From contig CM055107.1 of the NCBI GenBank assembly GCA_029204225.1, positions 22,758,178 through 22,822,177 of the forward strand: a DNA stretch of 64,000 bases, written 5' to 3'. The notes beneath the pieces are model-generated. The model was not told the origin of the DNA. It was given only the letters and a program-made list of their open reading frames with translations, and searched no databases. The DNA is from Diphasiastrum complanatum (lineage: Eukaryota > Streptophyta > Lycopodiopsida > Lycopodiales > Lycopodiaceae). The position numbers and the translations under genes were made by a program. Below, piece after piece: positions 49,481-60,850 of this stretch (its first letter is position 1; every line of letters begins with the position of its first letter).

Positions 49481-51121
49481 CTAATAACAAAGTGTTTGCA
49501 TCATATCTTCATGCTTGTTTACCATGCTAATCTCAGATCCAATGAGGCTAAATACTTCATTATGGAGATAAGTGTCTTTAGAAGATGATTCACTTACTCT
49601 CATAAAGAGTTTACAGTTTGCCTCAATACAAATTTTCAAACTATGAGTGAACAAATCACTTTTGCTCTTGCATGACTCCAGAGCATACACTTGATGAAAT
49701 AACCATTTGCTTTCCAATTGATTTAAAATCAATTTCAACCTTTTAAGAACATCATCTATGTTCTCAAGAGAGACTTCATACTCAACTAGTATGGCTTTAC
49801 TCCAATTTTGAGATGCAATGATCTCACTAAAGCAAATTGATTTATCAAATGACATAAGAGAAGTAAATATGAGATGTATACCACATGAGATATGCTCCTC
49901 TTTCCCTTGAAATGTGAGATACATGGGTTCAACCATGTTTCTTGAGTTTCTTTTTGGAATTACAACTTGAGAAGGTCTCTTCTCCTCAATCCTTGGCACA
50001 CTTGAACCTTGAGATGACTCCTTAAGATCCTCTTCATGATGGTCCTTCTTGATGGAAATCCGAGATCTCCATGTCTCATAATGATCACAACATCCATGAC
50101 CATATAATATGCACTTCCTATGATTATCAAGATTACTTATGCTAGAAACATAAGTCCAAAAATCACCACAGCTTGGCATGATTTTTCCAATATTGAAATC
50201 ACAAGGTATCTCCATCTCAATAAGGCTAACTATTTGCTTATGGATATAAGTGTCCACTTTGGATGCTTCACCTATTCTCATAAGAAGTTTACAACTTGCC
50301 TTTAAGATTGATAACTTACAATTTTCATCTTTATGAATGAACACATCATTCATGATCTTATTAAAACCAAAAGATCCTACATTATGAAGATATTTCCATT
50401 CCCTTGACTTCATAACTAATGTAAGCTTACAAGGAAAACATATTTTGCTATCTTTAAAGGCATCACACTCAACTAGTATTGCCTTAATCCACCTTTGAGA
50501 TACAAACATCTCTTCAAAGTAAAATGGTTCTTCATAAGTTGACATGATAGCATAAATGAAACTATTTTCATTTTGTGATTGCTGCTCCTTATTCTTGATT
50601 GATTTCTCTTGGATCATAACAATAAGTTTGAACTTATCTAAAATTCCAAGCAAAATACTTTCCAAGGACATAAAATTAATCCAAGTTACTTTCATGAAAG
50701 TGACATCTATCTTTGCATCTTGAACCAAACAATGCACTTCCAAATGAAAAATTTCAAAAGATTTGACATGTGTTGTGATGGACTCTTGAAGACAAATTTT
50801 GCAAGTCCTTGTGAGACTCCAAGCCTCATTCACCTTTCCACAGAGGAAACACCTTTCCTTGGACTTGTCCTTCTTGTATTTGCATTTTGAACTTGAAGTT
50901 CCATCCTTCACCTCGGCCCCCTTGCTTTGGTTCTCCTTGGATGGATTGGTCTTCTTTTTGTAGCATCTTGAGAAAATATATCTTCCCTTGCCACAAAGGT
51001 TGCACTTAGGATCCTTTCTTTCCTTCAATAGGATGCCACCTATTGATGCCATGTGAATAAAAACCTGTGATATGATTCTACAAATGTAATTTGTGACTTT
51101 CAAGAGACCAGACTTGAACAT
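49481..51121 (-). CDS. 546-residue ORF of the pol-less LTR element; duplicated zinc-finger module, unknown function
   Basis: Uninterrupted from ATG 51121 (MFKSGLLKVTNY). Residues 40-53 are CNLCGKGRYIFSRC, a Gag-like zinc knuckle whose His is replaced. Residues 91-110 are CFLCGK...CKIC, and 337-351 are CILYGHGCCDHYETW (CILCG in copy A). Two related modules follow the second and third motifs. Residues 203-305 (SQRWIKAILVECD, ASCKLLMRIGEASKVDTYIH, QIVSLIEMEI) align with 432-532 (SQNWSKAILVEYE, ANCKLFMRVSESSSKDTYLH, EVFSLIGSEI). So a block of about 240 residues is duplicated. The YEEP..E..S..W..A start of each module faintly resembles the linker before copia RT, but no RT core follows. It could be a Gag derivative. 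Confidence 0.65.
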   Translation of the reverse strand: MFKSGLLKVTNYICRIISQVFIHMASIGGILLKERKDPKCNLCGKGRYIFSRCYKKKTNPSKENQSKGAEVKDGTSSSKCKYKKDKSKERCFLCGKVNEAWSLTRTCKICLQESITTHVKSFEIFHLEVHCLVQDAKIDVTFMKVTWINFMSLESILLGILDKFKLIVMIQEKSIKNKEQQSQNENSFIYAIMSTYEEPFYFEEMFVSQRWIKAILVECDAFKDSKICFPCKLTLVMKSREWKYLHNVGSFGFNKIMNDVFIHKDENCKLSILKASCKLLMRIGEASKVDTYIHKQIVSLIEMEIPCDFNIGKIMPSCGDFWTYVSSISNLDNHRKCILYGHGCCDHYETWRSRISIKKDHHEEDLKESSQGSSVPRIEEKRPSQVVIPKRNSRNMVEPMYLTFQGKEEHISCGIHLIFTSLMSFDKSICFSEIIASQNWSKAILVEYEVSLENIDDVLKRLKLILNQLESKWLFHQVYALESCKSKSDLFTHSLKICIEANCKLFMRVSESSSKDTYLHNEVFSLIGSEISMVNKHEDMMQTLCY

Positions 51122-52721
51122 CTTCAATAATCTAGAATGATCTACAAAAGATCTAGCACAAACCTAAGAATTAATCTTCAAACTAATGACTAGTCACTTG
51201 GAAACTTTGCTTTGATCACTAAGACAAAAGCACACAATATTTGAATCAAATCACAAAAGAAATCAGATCCAATCTCCTATTGGACTCATCAAATACCAAT
51301 GACTCTATTTTTTTAAAGTTGAAATGGATATGAAAAGATTTGACACCTAGATTTTCCTATTCACTTGACTAGTTCTCTCAATTGAGATTCTTGAACAAAA
51401 GATGGGTTTTGTTTCAAACACATGAAAATCAAACTTAATCACTTTTTTTGGACTCACTCTTAACCCAAATAATCTCACTCTTGAGATTTAGAATGAATAT
51501 GATTTGATTTGAAAACAAACTATACCACCAATTTTTTACAAAGCTTAAAAAATTAGACAAGTAGAGATTCACAAAGATCTCAACCATGCATGAATACTCA
51601 AATATGGACTCCTCCACATTCTAGTCATCCAATGGGATCACAAATTGACCCTCACACTCTCAAAAAGAAAGTTGAATAGAACTAATTTGAGTTTCATACA
51701 TACTATGTCAATTTTTGCTCAACAAATTGAATTCAATCACTCCTATTGGATTCCACCAATTACTCTATCTTTTAAGACTTGGAATGAAATTCAAAATCAA
51801 AAGTTGTGATTTTTATCACTAAGATATTGAGCTTCAAAGAGCTAATGCCACCTATAAAGATTTGATCACATAGGAGAAGACAAATTCTTCACCAATAACA
51901 GCACAAAATGAGCTTCTAGATCTTGCCTTCTACAAAGGAAGGAACCCTTAGAAAATTGGATCTTTCTCTACACATTTGTCATAGACACCCTAATGACTCT
52001 TTTAAAACCTTACAGTCACTCATACAAATTGAGTAGGGTTGAACAATGTGACTTGGATCTAATCTCTTTTCTAGAACTCTCAATTTAAGCCAATCTATGT
52101 CAAATTCTACAAAAGATTTGCATAGATGCTCTATATGCACTAGAAACTCTCAAAGGTTTCACTTGGAGGACAGATCCAAAGATGTTTTCTAGCAAATTGA
52201 TGCTTCTAAACTTGACCCTATCACTCTTTAACAAATCTAGAGTGATGGTACAATGGATTTCAACCTCTCACCTTGCATATCGCTCCTTAATCTATGATTT
52301 TTAGCAAAATCTCTCTTAACTTCAACATACACTCAAAAAATCAGAGAAGATCAATTAATGCACGTTTTTCAAGCTTCAATTCTAATTTTTTGGCTGATCC
52401 AATCCAAGAACTAATCATGGAATCAGATTCATTATAGAAAATGCTTGATTTTGCACCAAAAATCACTCAAATTGGGTATGTGAGTCAAATTCTACAAATT
52501 TTTGAAATTTCTCAGTAAAAAACGGAGCTGTACGGCCTCACACGTGTGAAAAGAGTTCCTACAGCCCACAACAAGATCTGGACCAAAAATTTTGAGGATA
52601 GCTATCAAATCCAACTCGCTACACAAAATTTGACTAGTTTCCTAAAAACTGCTAATTTTAGCTTTGTTTGGATTAACCCTATCAATTTCAAAAAAACCTC
52701 TTGTATTAGGCTCTAATACCA

Positions 52722-53554
52722 TGTGCAAAAGAGTACAAATAGGACCAAGAGTGGATCCTAATCTGATCCTCAAGAGGGATTGGTTATCAGTTTTCTTGAT
52801 CTATCAATCTACTTGAGACTAAGATCAATCTAGATCAATGCTAGAAACAGAATCCTAACAAGAACAATCATTAATTGAAGGTAGGTGTACTTTTCGGTTT
52901 CCCACGTGTGAAACCCTGTCTGAGTACGGACTCCAACCTAAAATTCAAGTACACATTGATAGCACCTCAAAACTATCAAAACAAATGTAGACAAATGGAG
53001 AGAATCACTCAAAATTGCTTCCATAACCAAGATTGGTGTCTCACTATGATTATGGCCAAATGTGGCTCTATATATACAATAAATGGGAGCTCGTGGTACT
53101 GATCATCCCTCTGATCCCACATGTGTGAAGGTGCTTTGTCATATGATGATTCATCATGCAAAACTGACACTTGGACAAAACCTTCTATTTTGAGCACTTT
53201 TGGTCCATTTTCCTTCTATATGGAGATCTACTTGGAAATCTTCTAGAAGTCAAAATTCGTCTACTTCAGCCTATTCCACACATGTGAGCTGTCCTCTACA
53301 CATGTGATATGACACCTAACCAAAGGATGTGGCTCATGCAATCAATAGATTGATGTCATGTGTCATATGGCTAGAAAACTAGTTTTTGGCCTTTTTAGCC
53401 ACTAGAACTTGAATTAAATCATATGTACAACCTATATGATTATGGTACATGACAAGTACACTATTTTCACACGTGGGAACAGGCTCCACACACGTGTGTT
53501 TATCTATATACAAGATTTTTGGCCTCTACCAAGCTTATTTTTGCATTTTTCACA
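52722..53554 (-). repeat. 5' LTR of pol-less element copy B
   Basis: 833 bp. A TATATATA box near 53069 and six CAC-R-TG palindromes (near 52903, 53119, 53278, 53300, 53470, 53490). Confidence 0.9.
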
Positions 53555-53965
53555 TGCTACAATGTTGCCATGTATGTCGACGCCCATCAATAATGTACAT
53601 ATGGTTTTCCTTTATAGCTATTTTTCTTTGCATGTGCCTCTCCTTCGCATTAAAACACAAATCATATGTTTGCATCTTCCATTGGTGATGACACAAAGCA
53701 TCACCCCAATTATATTGAGGTTTTGCATGCCGCACTATTGTAATGACACTATTCATGAGAACTTTGATGCTTGTCAATGAAAATAAGCCCAACTCAACAT
53801 TTGAAAAAAGGATCACTAGATTTTATTTATGTACATATGGCCTCGGTATGAAAATGGTGTCCCATATAATTATAATGGTACTATAGTAGGCCAATAAGAA
53901 TATCTATTTTTATCAAAGGATTTCACTAATGCTTGTAATTTAGTTGGAAGTTGAGACTCAAACAA
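53550..53965 (-). pseudogene. Middle remnant of the methyltransferase-like locus
   Basis: Coding-like minus-strand pieces in different frames: SQLPTKLQALVKSFDKNRYS and YWPTIVP (about 53955-53880), then VRHAKPQYNWGDALCHHQWK, MQTYDLCFNAKERHMQRKIA and IKENHMYIIDGRRHTWQHCS (53725-53560). The last piece runs straight into the TGCTA target duplication of copy B. Tryptophan- and histidine-rich, possibly metal- or DNA-binding, but not recognised. Confidence 0.45.
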
Positions 53966-54095
53966 GGAATTGACCATTCAAAACAATTTTTTTTTTTAAT
54001 TTTCAAAATGCACTTGTCTAGTTCTTTTTTCAAAGGAGTAGAGGACAAAGAAGGATCAATAAGATGCCAAGGTGTACTACTTGGATAGGTAGAAT

Positions 54096-54400
54096 CTATG
54101 TGTGGGTATGGTCAATAGAATCTGTAACTTGTGTGGTCTGATGGTCAATATATTCTATATTTGGTGTGGCTAGATGAATGTCATCCACTATATGAAGTAT
54201 AGATTCTTTAAGGAGAATTTTGATGGAGTGAAAGACATCAATGTGAGGTCCAAAAGTATCCACATGAGGTGTATAGTGACTAGTGGCATCATGAATATCA
54301 ACATCATCAACTAGAGTATCATCTAATGCCAAGGAAGATCCAAAATCAATGTCTCCTATTTTGTTTGTAAGATCACCAATTGTTAGATGTCTTTTTCATC
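54096..54400 (-). pseudogene. Acidic linker remnant of the methyltransferase-like locus
   Basis: Open minus-strand frame: LTIGDLTNKIGDIDFGSS, ALDDTLVDDVDIHDATSHYT and PHVDTFGPHIDVF, rich in Asp, His and Thr. A further piece (PWHLIDPSLSSTPLKKELDK) follows at about 54060-54000. It looks like a disordered linker between the methyltransferase-like part and the C-terminal parts. Low complexity limits confidence. Confidence 0.35.
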
Positions 54401-55494
54401 AATAGTGCAATTTGCCTAATAAGTTCCAATACTAAACAACTTAATTGCTACAAGAGAGAAAATTTATATACCTCTACAATTGCACACTCTTCCTCGACAT
54501 GTTCTCCATACTCCTAAAGATGTTTTGTTATGATTCAACTTTCTTGAATTTTTGAACCTTTACTTTGTCTACATTTACAATATATCTTTTTGTCGTACTT
54601 TTTTTGATACTATTGTAATGACACAATGATACCGATGATTAACTCTATGCTACAATCTCATGCACATGAGAATCAATCAATGTACTTTTTATATGTGTGC
54701 AAACTACAAATATATCATACCTTCATTGGGAATCCCATGTAGTTTAGTGCCTAAACTTGTCGATAAGGATAAATTGAACAATTTATCGCATTGTGTTATT
54801 GTACAAAAGTTCTTGTTTTAGTAATAACTTGTGATCCTCTATTTCTTTCTACTATCTTGTGTGCTAAACTTTCCACCCAAATTTAGTTTTAAGTAAAGAC
54901 CATTGTAGAAAGACTCATATTTTTTAACAGTTTGCAAAAATACATAGAGTTCAACATAATCTATAAAAATACATGAGATTTGGCACAATCTATAGAAATA
55001 TATGTAATTTGGCATAGTCTATAGAAAATACACTCAGTTTTGGATAGTCCAACAAATGATGATCAAAATTGGTTGGTGAAAATTTTGATATCCTAGAACG
55101 ATGATTTAAAAATGAAGCAATTTGATTGGACCCCTAAGATCACCCCCTCTTTCAATGATTGGACCTCCTACATGACACCTCTTACAATGATTGGACCATT
55201 TTGGTGCACCTCGCAATTGGCCTAATCACTTATTTACAAGTGTACAATGAGTGGTTTTGAAAGGGGATCCCCAAACCTCAAGATAGATGACTTTTTCAGT
55301 TTCACACTCCTTAAAAGAAATCTGTCTACTTTAACATGGATCTTGGAATCAAGCCAAGATTAGATCTATATATAGAGGAGTTTTAAATATCTACAACTAT
55401 CTGACTATTTGATTCCTACCATGGCCATTTGTACACTACAAAAAATTTAATATATACCATGAAATTATAGGTATCAAAACCTGAGAAATCTATG
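54401..55494. other. Gap inside the methyltransferase-like locus
   Basis: No coding remnant recognised. It may be an intron of the minus-strand locus. Confidence 0.3.
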
Positions 55495-56570
55495 TCAATT
55501 ACCTATAAAAAGATGAAGTTCATGTTCAACTACATCAATGTGAATATTAGAAGGGGGTTCACTACTCTCATAAAAAAAAATTTTGTTTTTCTTTTTCTTC
55601 CCATATCGCCCTACTTCTTGTACTATCAAGGCAAGTTCTTCAACATTTGTAAAAGGCATAGGAATATGACTTTCTTCTATTGAACTGAGAACCTCTAACA
55701 ATCCTAAAAATTTCGCCAATGATGGATTTGTGTTCTCGAGATTTGAACATGTTGCCTCCAAAGCTTTTGCTTCCATATTAGTCAATGCAATGTCAACTCC
55801 TTTTCGTTCCATTAGTAGTCCTTCTTTCAAAGCAATTCCTCCACAAAAAAGATCTACTACAAATTCATCTTCTCTACAAGATGCTTTTACAAGATCTTGA
55901 ATAAAGATTGGATCTTTAAGATTTTTCAACAGATGAATTCCAACTATTTCACATGGTTGGTCTTCGATGTCATCCTTTTCATCCGAAATTATTGTTGAAG
56001 TGTCCCAGTACATGTTTTTGTTCCACTTAGAATTATGCTTTTGTAGGTGACAAATCTGGAATCCTTATGTCAAAAGATGACCACAACTACTATTGTATAG
56101 GACTTTGATGTAATCTCCTATTTATATGCTTTTGATTTATAAACTCCTACCTCGTAGTGAAAAGTATATTCTAGTTCTTGCAATGCCATAACTAGATTTG
56201 AAATATATATAAAATCCATCAATGATACCATCACTAGGTCATTGGTACCATTAAAAGCTTGGACATGAGAAATTGAAGCTTTGAAATATTCCTTTGTCCA
56301 TACTTCTGAAATCTCCTTAATTGTGTATCTAGAATAATTGATCCTATAGATATGATATGACCATCTTTTTTTTGATAATTTTGCGTATCTTTCAAACTGA
56401 AGGCCAGCTTTACAAATTATCCAAGGACTTTGATTTAATCTAGGCCTTTGGACTTCAAATACAAGTGGTGGACATTATTTTTTACTAGTGCTGGCAGTGG
56501 AGGCATGACTTTAGAACGATTTGATGCATCTTTCAACCATTTCTTTGACCATGTATGTAGCATTAAGCCT
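55495..56570 (-). pseudogene. SAM-dependent (DNA-type) methyltransferase-like coding remnant
   Basis: An open 172-codon frame starts at ATG 56013 (MYWDTSTIISDEKDD), and its frame extends upstream to GFQICHLQKHNSKWNKN. The core reads KDPIFIQDLVKASCRED, EFVVDLFCGGIALKEGLL and ERKGVDI. This order matches the motif X/I region of amino-group (N6-A/N4-C) DNA methyltransferases: a helix, then V-x-D-x-F-x-G, then an acidic strand end. Upstream, in a second frame (56430-56090), WIICKAGLQFERYAKLSKK, SLMDFIYISNLVMALQELE and YTFHYEVGVYKSKAYK could be the N-terminal lobe. The SGTT part of motif I is degenerate, and a DPPY-type motif IV was not found. No retroelement similarity. Intron positions unknown; a decayed gene or a captured transposon gene are both possible. 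Confidence 0.45.
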
Positions 56571-57254
56571 CGATTCTGCTAAGAACTATTGTGTCGATTA
56601 TCAAAAGTTGGCAAAAATTAGGACCTCAATTCTAATTCTTATAGAAACTCTTTAGATTATTCAGAGTTATCAATTCAAATGATTAGAAGCATTACACCAT
56701 TCTGAATCAATACGTTTGACACGTTGAGGGTCTGAGACGAGCTTTATGGCATTGCAAGGTCTTATGAATTCACAGAACCGTTATTTAGGTGCCATAGGAA
56801 GGGTACAAAAAATGGTTGTGTCTCATTTAAAATGTTTATGCCATCATGTATGATGAGTGTATAACATCAATGCTCATAAAAGACTTTCAAACTAATCTTC
56901 CAATAAACTCACAAAACAATTATGGAATTGGTGAAAGTCAAACAAAAATCTTAAATCCTAAAATTTAAAACTGTCATACCAACGCCACCTGCAGATCCAT
57001 TACTAAACCATTGGTCACCAAATCAGATCCTCTCGATCATGACCTGCACCTGTACAATTAAAATAATAGGCTTGGGACCTTTGTAAGTAAAATAAAACTT
57101 GAGGCCCAAAGTCAATTTTAAACTTAGAGATTATTTTTTTAGAGTTGGGTCCAATTTGGGACTCACATGAATCTTGTGAATTTCAATGTACTTGTTGTGG
57201 ACCCTTGGATCTAGTTGGGTGCAAGATGAATGGATATGATCAATGTAAATATTA

Positions 57255-57298
57255 GCCAATAGGATTTTGGGGCAAGGGCCTTCCCCACTTTATAAAAA
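57255..57298 (+). promoter_or_regulatory. CCAAT and TATA promoter, probably of an LTR
   Basis: GCCAATAGG at 57255 and TATAAAAA at 57291-57298, with start expected near 57325. It precedes the gypsy remnant at 57606 and is probably that element's 5' LTR promoter. A (CT)-rich stretch follows at about 57505-57560. Confidence 0.5.
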
Positions 57299-57605
57299 GG
57301 CACCATTTGTACTCTATTTCCATGCTTAATGAGAAAGAGGAAACTCTACCAATTTGGAGAGCCAAGCATCCTCATTTCCTAAGCACTCATGCTAATGCTT
57401 TTTGTTGTGTGTTTACAATTGTTTCCATTTCTATGTTCTTGTTCTAATAGTTATGGTTTCTCCATTAGCATGCATCTTGAGCTTTTGAGCTAACCTCCCC
57501 CTCAACTCTATCTCTCTCTCTCTTTCTCTCTTCTACTTCTTCTTCCTCTTCTATTCTATCCTCCCCCTTCACCAACAATCATGATGAAGTTAGTACTTCA
57601 AAACC

Positions 57606-59392
57606 TCGAGGATGCATTTCAGATTGCCAAAACATATGATTCCAGCCCCCGTGTTACAAATTGCAAATCCAAATTTACCTTACGTCGTGAGAACAAACAC
57701 AAGTGATGTTGTAGTTGGAGCAGTTCCATTACAAATGGATAGGCCACTAGCGTTTGAGAGCAAAAAATTCACTGGTCCTCAGTTGCATTATACTATGCAG
57801 GAAAAGGAATTGTTTGTTGTAATCCATGCATTTAAAACCTGGAGACACTACTTGTATGGTAGTAAGTTTGTAGTGTATACGGATCACTAGCCTCTTAAGT
57901 ATTTTTGTAACCAACATGATCTTTGGGGGAGAAAAGCTCAATGGGCTGAATTGATGCAAGAATTCGATCATGAAATCCGTTACATAAGAGACAGCTCTAG
58001 TCAAGTTGTAGATGCTCTTAGTCGGATAGGTGAACTGAACGAGTTGTCATTCACCCAGATTTCTACAGATCTATATCTTTCGTTGAGAGAAAAATATGAA
58101 TCAGACTCCCATTTTGGTCATATTTGGAGCATTGTTTAGACCAAAAGAAATGTGGATAGCGTTGAGTCAGAAACACAAGGGACTCAACTAATTAAGAAAG
58201 ATAAGAAGATTGTGGAACAATTTACCATTCGAGATGGATTACTATTTCGGAATGAGAAAATTTGCGTATCTGGTGATGATGAGCTCAAACATAAGATTTT
58301 GTTTGAATGTCATGACATACCCTGTGCAGAACATCCTAGTAAGCATAGGACTCTGGACTTGCTTAAAAGAAAATTTTATTAGCCAAAGCTCAAGCCATAT
58401 GTCGAGTCATATATTGTTAAATGCAAACATTGTCAACTAGCAAAGGCTAAATGCCATAAGGCTGGTGGTTTGTTGCATCCATTAGATATCCTTGATTAGA
58501 AATGAAAAAGCATATCTATGGATTTTGTAGTTGGACTTCCAAAGATCCAACGACAAAATGATTCTATTTGGGTTGTAGTGGATCGGTTAACTAAGTTAGC
58601 TGCATTCATACCAGTCAAGTCAGCTATAAAAGCTTCTGAATTAGTCCAGATTTTTGCTGAAAGATTATTTTGGTTGTATGGTCTGCCCAATGACATTGTT
58701 AGTGATAGAGATCCTAAGTTCACAGGTCACTTTTGGTCAACAATATTCCACAAACTTGAAACTTCTTTGAGTTTAAATTCTTTCAATCATCCTGAATCAG
58801 ATGGCCAGACAGAAAGGACTAATCAAACTATGGAAGATATTTTGAGGATGTATGTTTCTCATAGGCCATCTCATTGAGAAGATTATCTTCCACTGGTTGA
58901 GTTTGCATATAGTAGTAAGAAACATTCTGCTATATGTTACAGTCCTTTTATGCTAATGTACGGTTTTCAACCTAGATCTCCAGTAACCGTTGAGAAGAAG
59001 TCTGTTAAGATCCAGAAGGTTGTTGATTTTTTGCATAATATGCAAGAGATGTTGCAAGTGACTAAGGATAGTATCTGTAGTGCTCATGATAGGGCTAAAC
59101 ACTATACCGATCTTAAGAGATCTCCAAGAGCTTTTAAAGTTGACGACTGGGTATATCTTAGGATTCCAAAAGATTCTAAGACGTTATGTACAGGAAAACA
59201 TTATGAGCTATCTACCCGTTATTGTGGACCTTTCAAGATTGTACGTAGAATTGGTTCTTTGGCGTATGAATTCGGTCTTCAAGAAAAATCAACTGCAGAC
59301 CTAGTGTTTCATGCAAATTTTTTGAAACTAAGTTTACATGATGGCGATACAGTTGGATCGGATGAGGATTTATCCCATTTGGAAGATTTGTG
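57606..59392 (+). pseudogene. Ty3/gypsy RNase H and integrase (nearly open)
   Basis: RNase H: VVRTNTSDVVVGAVPLQ (the first catalytic Asp is Asn), EKELFVVIHAFKTWRHYLYG, VVYTDH, VVDALSRI. Integrase: zinc finger HDIPCAEH and CKHCQLAK; all three catalytic residues remain (SMDFVVGLPK, VSDRDPKFTGHFW, ESDGQTERTNQT). The GPY/F module is present (YCGPFKIVRRIGSLAYEFGL). Only a handful of stops (near 57889, 58138, 58380, 58497 and 58875). It ends at 59392 before any chromodomain. Gag, protease and RT are missing. Same clade as the fragment at 44.7 kb and better preserved. Confidence 0.88.
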
Positions 59393-60310
59393 ACATGTTT
59401 CTATGGTCATTTAATATTTTTTAAAGTAGACATACCAAAAAAATATTGTTAAAATCATGGTATTATACACTCATATATGACATTTCTAGTTTTGGTGATT
59501 TTTATCAACACTTAAAAGGGTAACTCTGAATGCACGTATCTATCTCTATAGATCTCCAAATTCAAGTTTTTCTTCATAGGCATATTTCTATAATCATATA
59601 GGATTTTTAAGAGTAGACAGGCTAAAAATTGAATGTAAAATTCACAACAATGTAGTCCCATATATGAAAATCAAAGTTTCATTAGTACCCCCACATGTTT
59701 GAGACGTCATATCTTACATATAAGTTGCTCAAAATGAAGGTCTCAAAATTTTTAATCGGTAAATGTATATATGAAGAACACACGTGTGAAAGGATTTGAT
59801 GTGATTCATCATAGTTTATGAGACATGATTTTTTGAAGAAGTGCTTGAAATGCACACATTTGTGTGCATTTTGTGACGACTCTTAAAGGGAGTGAGCCTT
59901 GGGGTGCTTGTAAAGATTGTGGTCAACACTCCATGTAAAATGATGAAGTTGACATGCATGAAAATTGCTTCATGCCCAAAAACATGCATCATTAAGTTCA
60001 TCTAGTATTTGAACTTTTTATGGTTAAACTTATATTTCTCATACTCCATTACCATTTTTATATGTAGCACTGTTTTTTAAAAAAATTGCAAAAATAAAAT
60101 AAAATACATGTATGTTTTGGAAAAGAAAACCAAACATGTTTCGTTTTAGAACACGTATGGAACATGTGCCAAAATGAAACATGCATCTACGCAGACTCAC
60201 CCTTGTTCCACTACAAAACTATAGTTTTATTCCTTTATTTTAAAAGAGGGTACAATGTCAACAACTAGTTAGGACGTAACTTAATTGGTGTCATGCCAAC
60301 ATCAAGTTTT
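59393..60310. other. No recognised feature
   Basis: AT-rich, with no coding similarity. Perhaps the gypsy 3' LTR, but no polypurine tract was seen. Confidence 0.35.
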
Positions 60311-60432
60311 GTCGTATGGTGGACGGCCCTGCGACCTTGCAGGGAGGGCCCTTGTTCGAGGACGGGAGCTCGAAGGCAGGGCCCCCGACCTGCAAGGTAG
60401 GCTCGAGGTCCTCGGGCCTTCCACGACGTAAT
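60311..60432. mobile_element. GC-rich hairpin element 1 (MITE-like)
   Basis: About 120 bp, far more GC-rich than its flanks. Internal inverted repeat ACCTTGCAGG (60334-60343) with CCTGCAAGGT (60389-60398). Shares AGGGAGGGCCCTTG and GCAGGGCCCCCGACCTGCA with the second element at 60851. No coding. Confidence 0.55.
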
Positions 60433-60600
60433 ATCAATCGAACTTTCGGAATTGTGGAATATTGGTTGGTAATTCAATGTCCCGAGCAGTTAATCTTTTA
60501 GGTCCAACAATAAAAATAAATGTTTTTTGAGTCTCAAAAGATTCGCTCTTAAGCACAATTTCAGTATATCATGTATTGATTCTTGAATACCATCTATGGT

Positions 60601-60767
60601 GAGAAAGTAAGGAGAGAACGTACATTCCGTAGAGAGAGAACGCACATTCCGTAGAAAGATAATGCACATTCCATAGAGAGAAGTGAGAGAATGCACATTG
60701 TAGAGAGAGAATAACATATTCCGAAGGTTGTAGAGAGAGAATAACATATTCCGAAGGAGAGAGAAAG
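60601..60767. repeat. GA-rich minisatellite
   Basis: Degenerate GAGAGAACGCACATTCCGTA units, then a perfect 30-bp tandem pair (60698-60727 and 60728-60757) containing GAGAGAATAACATATTCCG. The minus-strand frames here are artefacts of the repeat. Confidence 0.85.
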
Positions 60768-60850
60768 GTGGATGGATATTTTGCCCATAGAATTGCTTTC
60801 AAAATACAAAGCAAACCTGAGCACCGGGCATTAGGTAACCCAAGACCTGG

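Larger units (their letters stand above)
48266..53554 (-). mobile_element. Pol-less LTR retroelement, copy B (full length, TSD TGCTA)
   Basis: 5,289 bp, flanked by TGCTA at 48261-48265 and 53555-53559. LTRs 48266-49099 and 52722-53554 (834 and 833 bp, TGTGCAAAA...CACA). The right LTR is the 5' LTR. Its primer site reads TGGTATTAGAGCC on the minus strand (52721-52709), one base off the initiator-Met consensus. The polypurine tract on the minus strand is TTTTTGAGGAGGAG, just inside the left LTR. The only protein is the 546-residue ORF. A 1.6-kb leader precedes it. It must move, if at all, with proteins from another element. The LTRs differ visibly, so the insertion is old. Confidence 0.92.

Noticed and set aside
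53436-53780. Plus-strand frames across the right end of copy B
   Set aside because: They straddle an LTR boundary and a target duplication; the minus strand carries the better coding signal.
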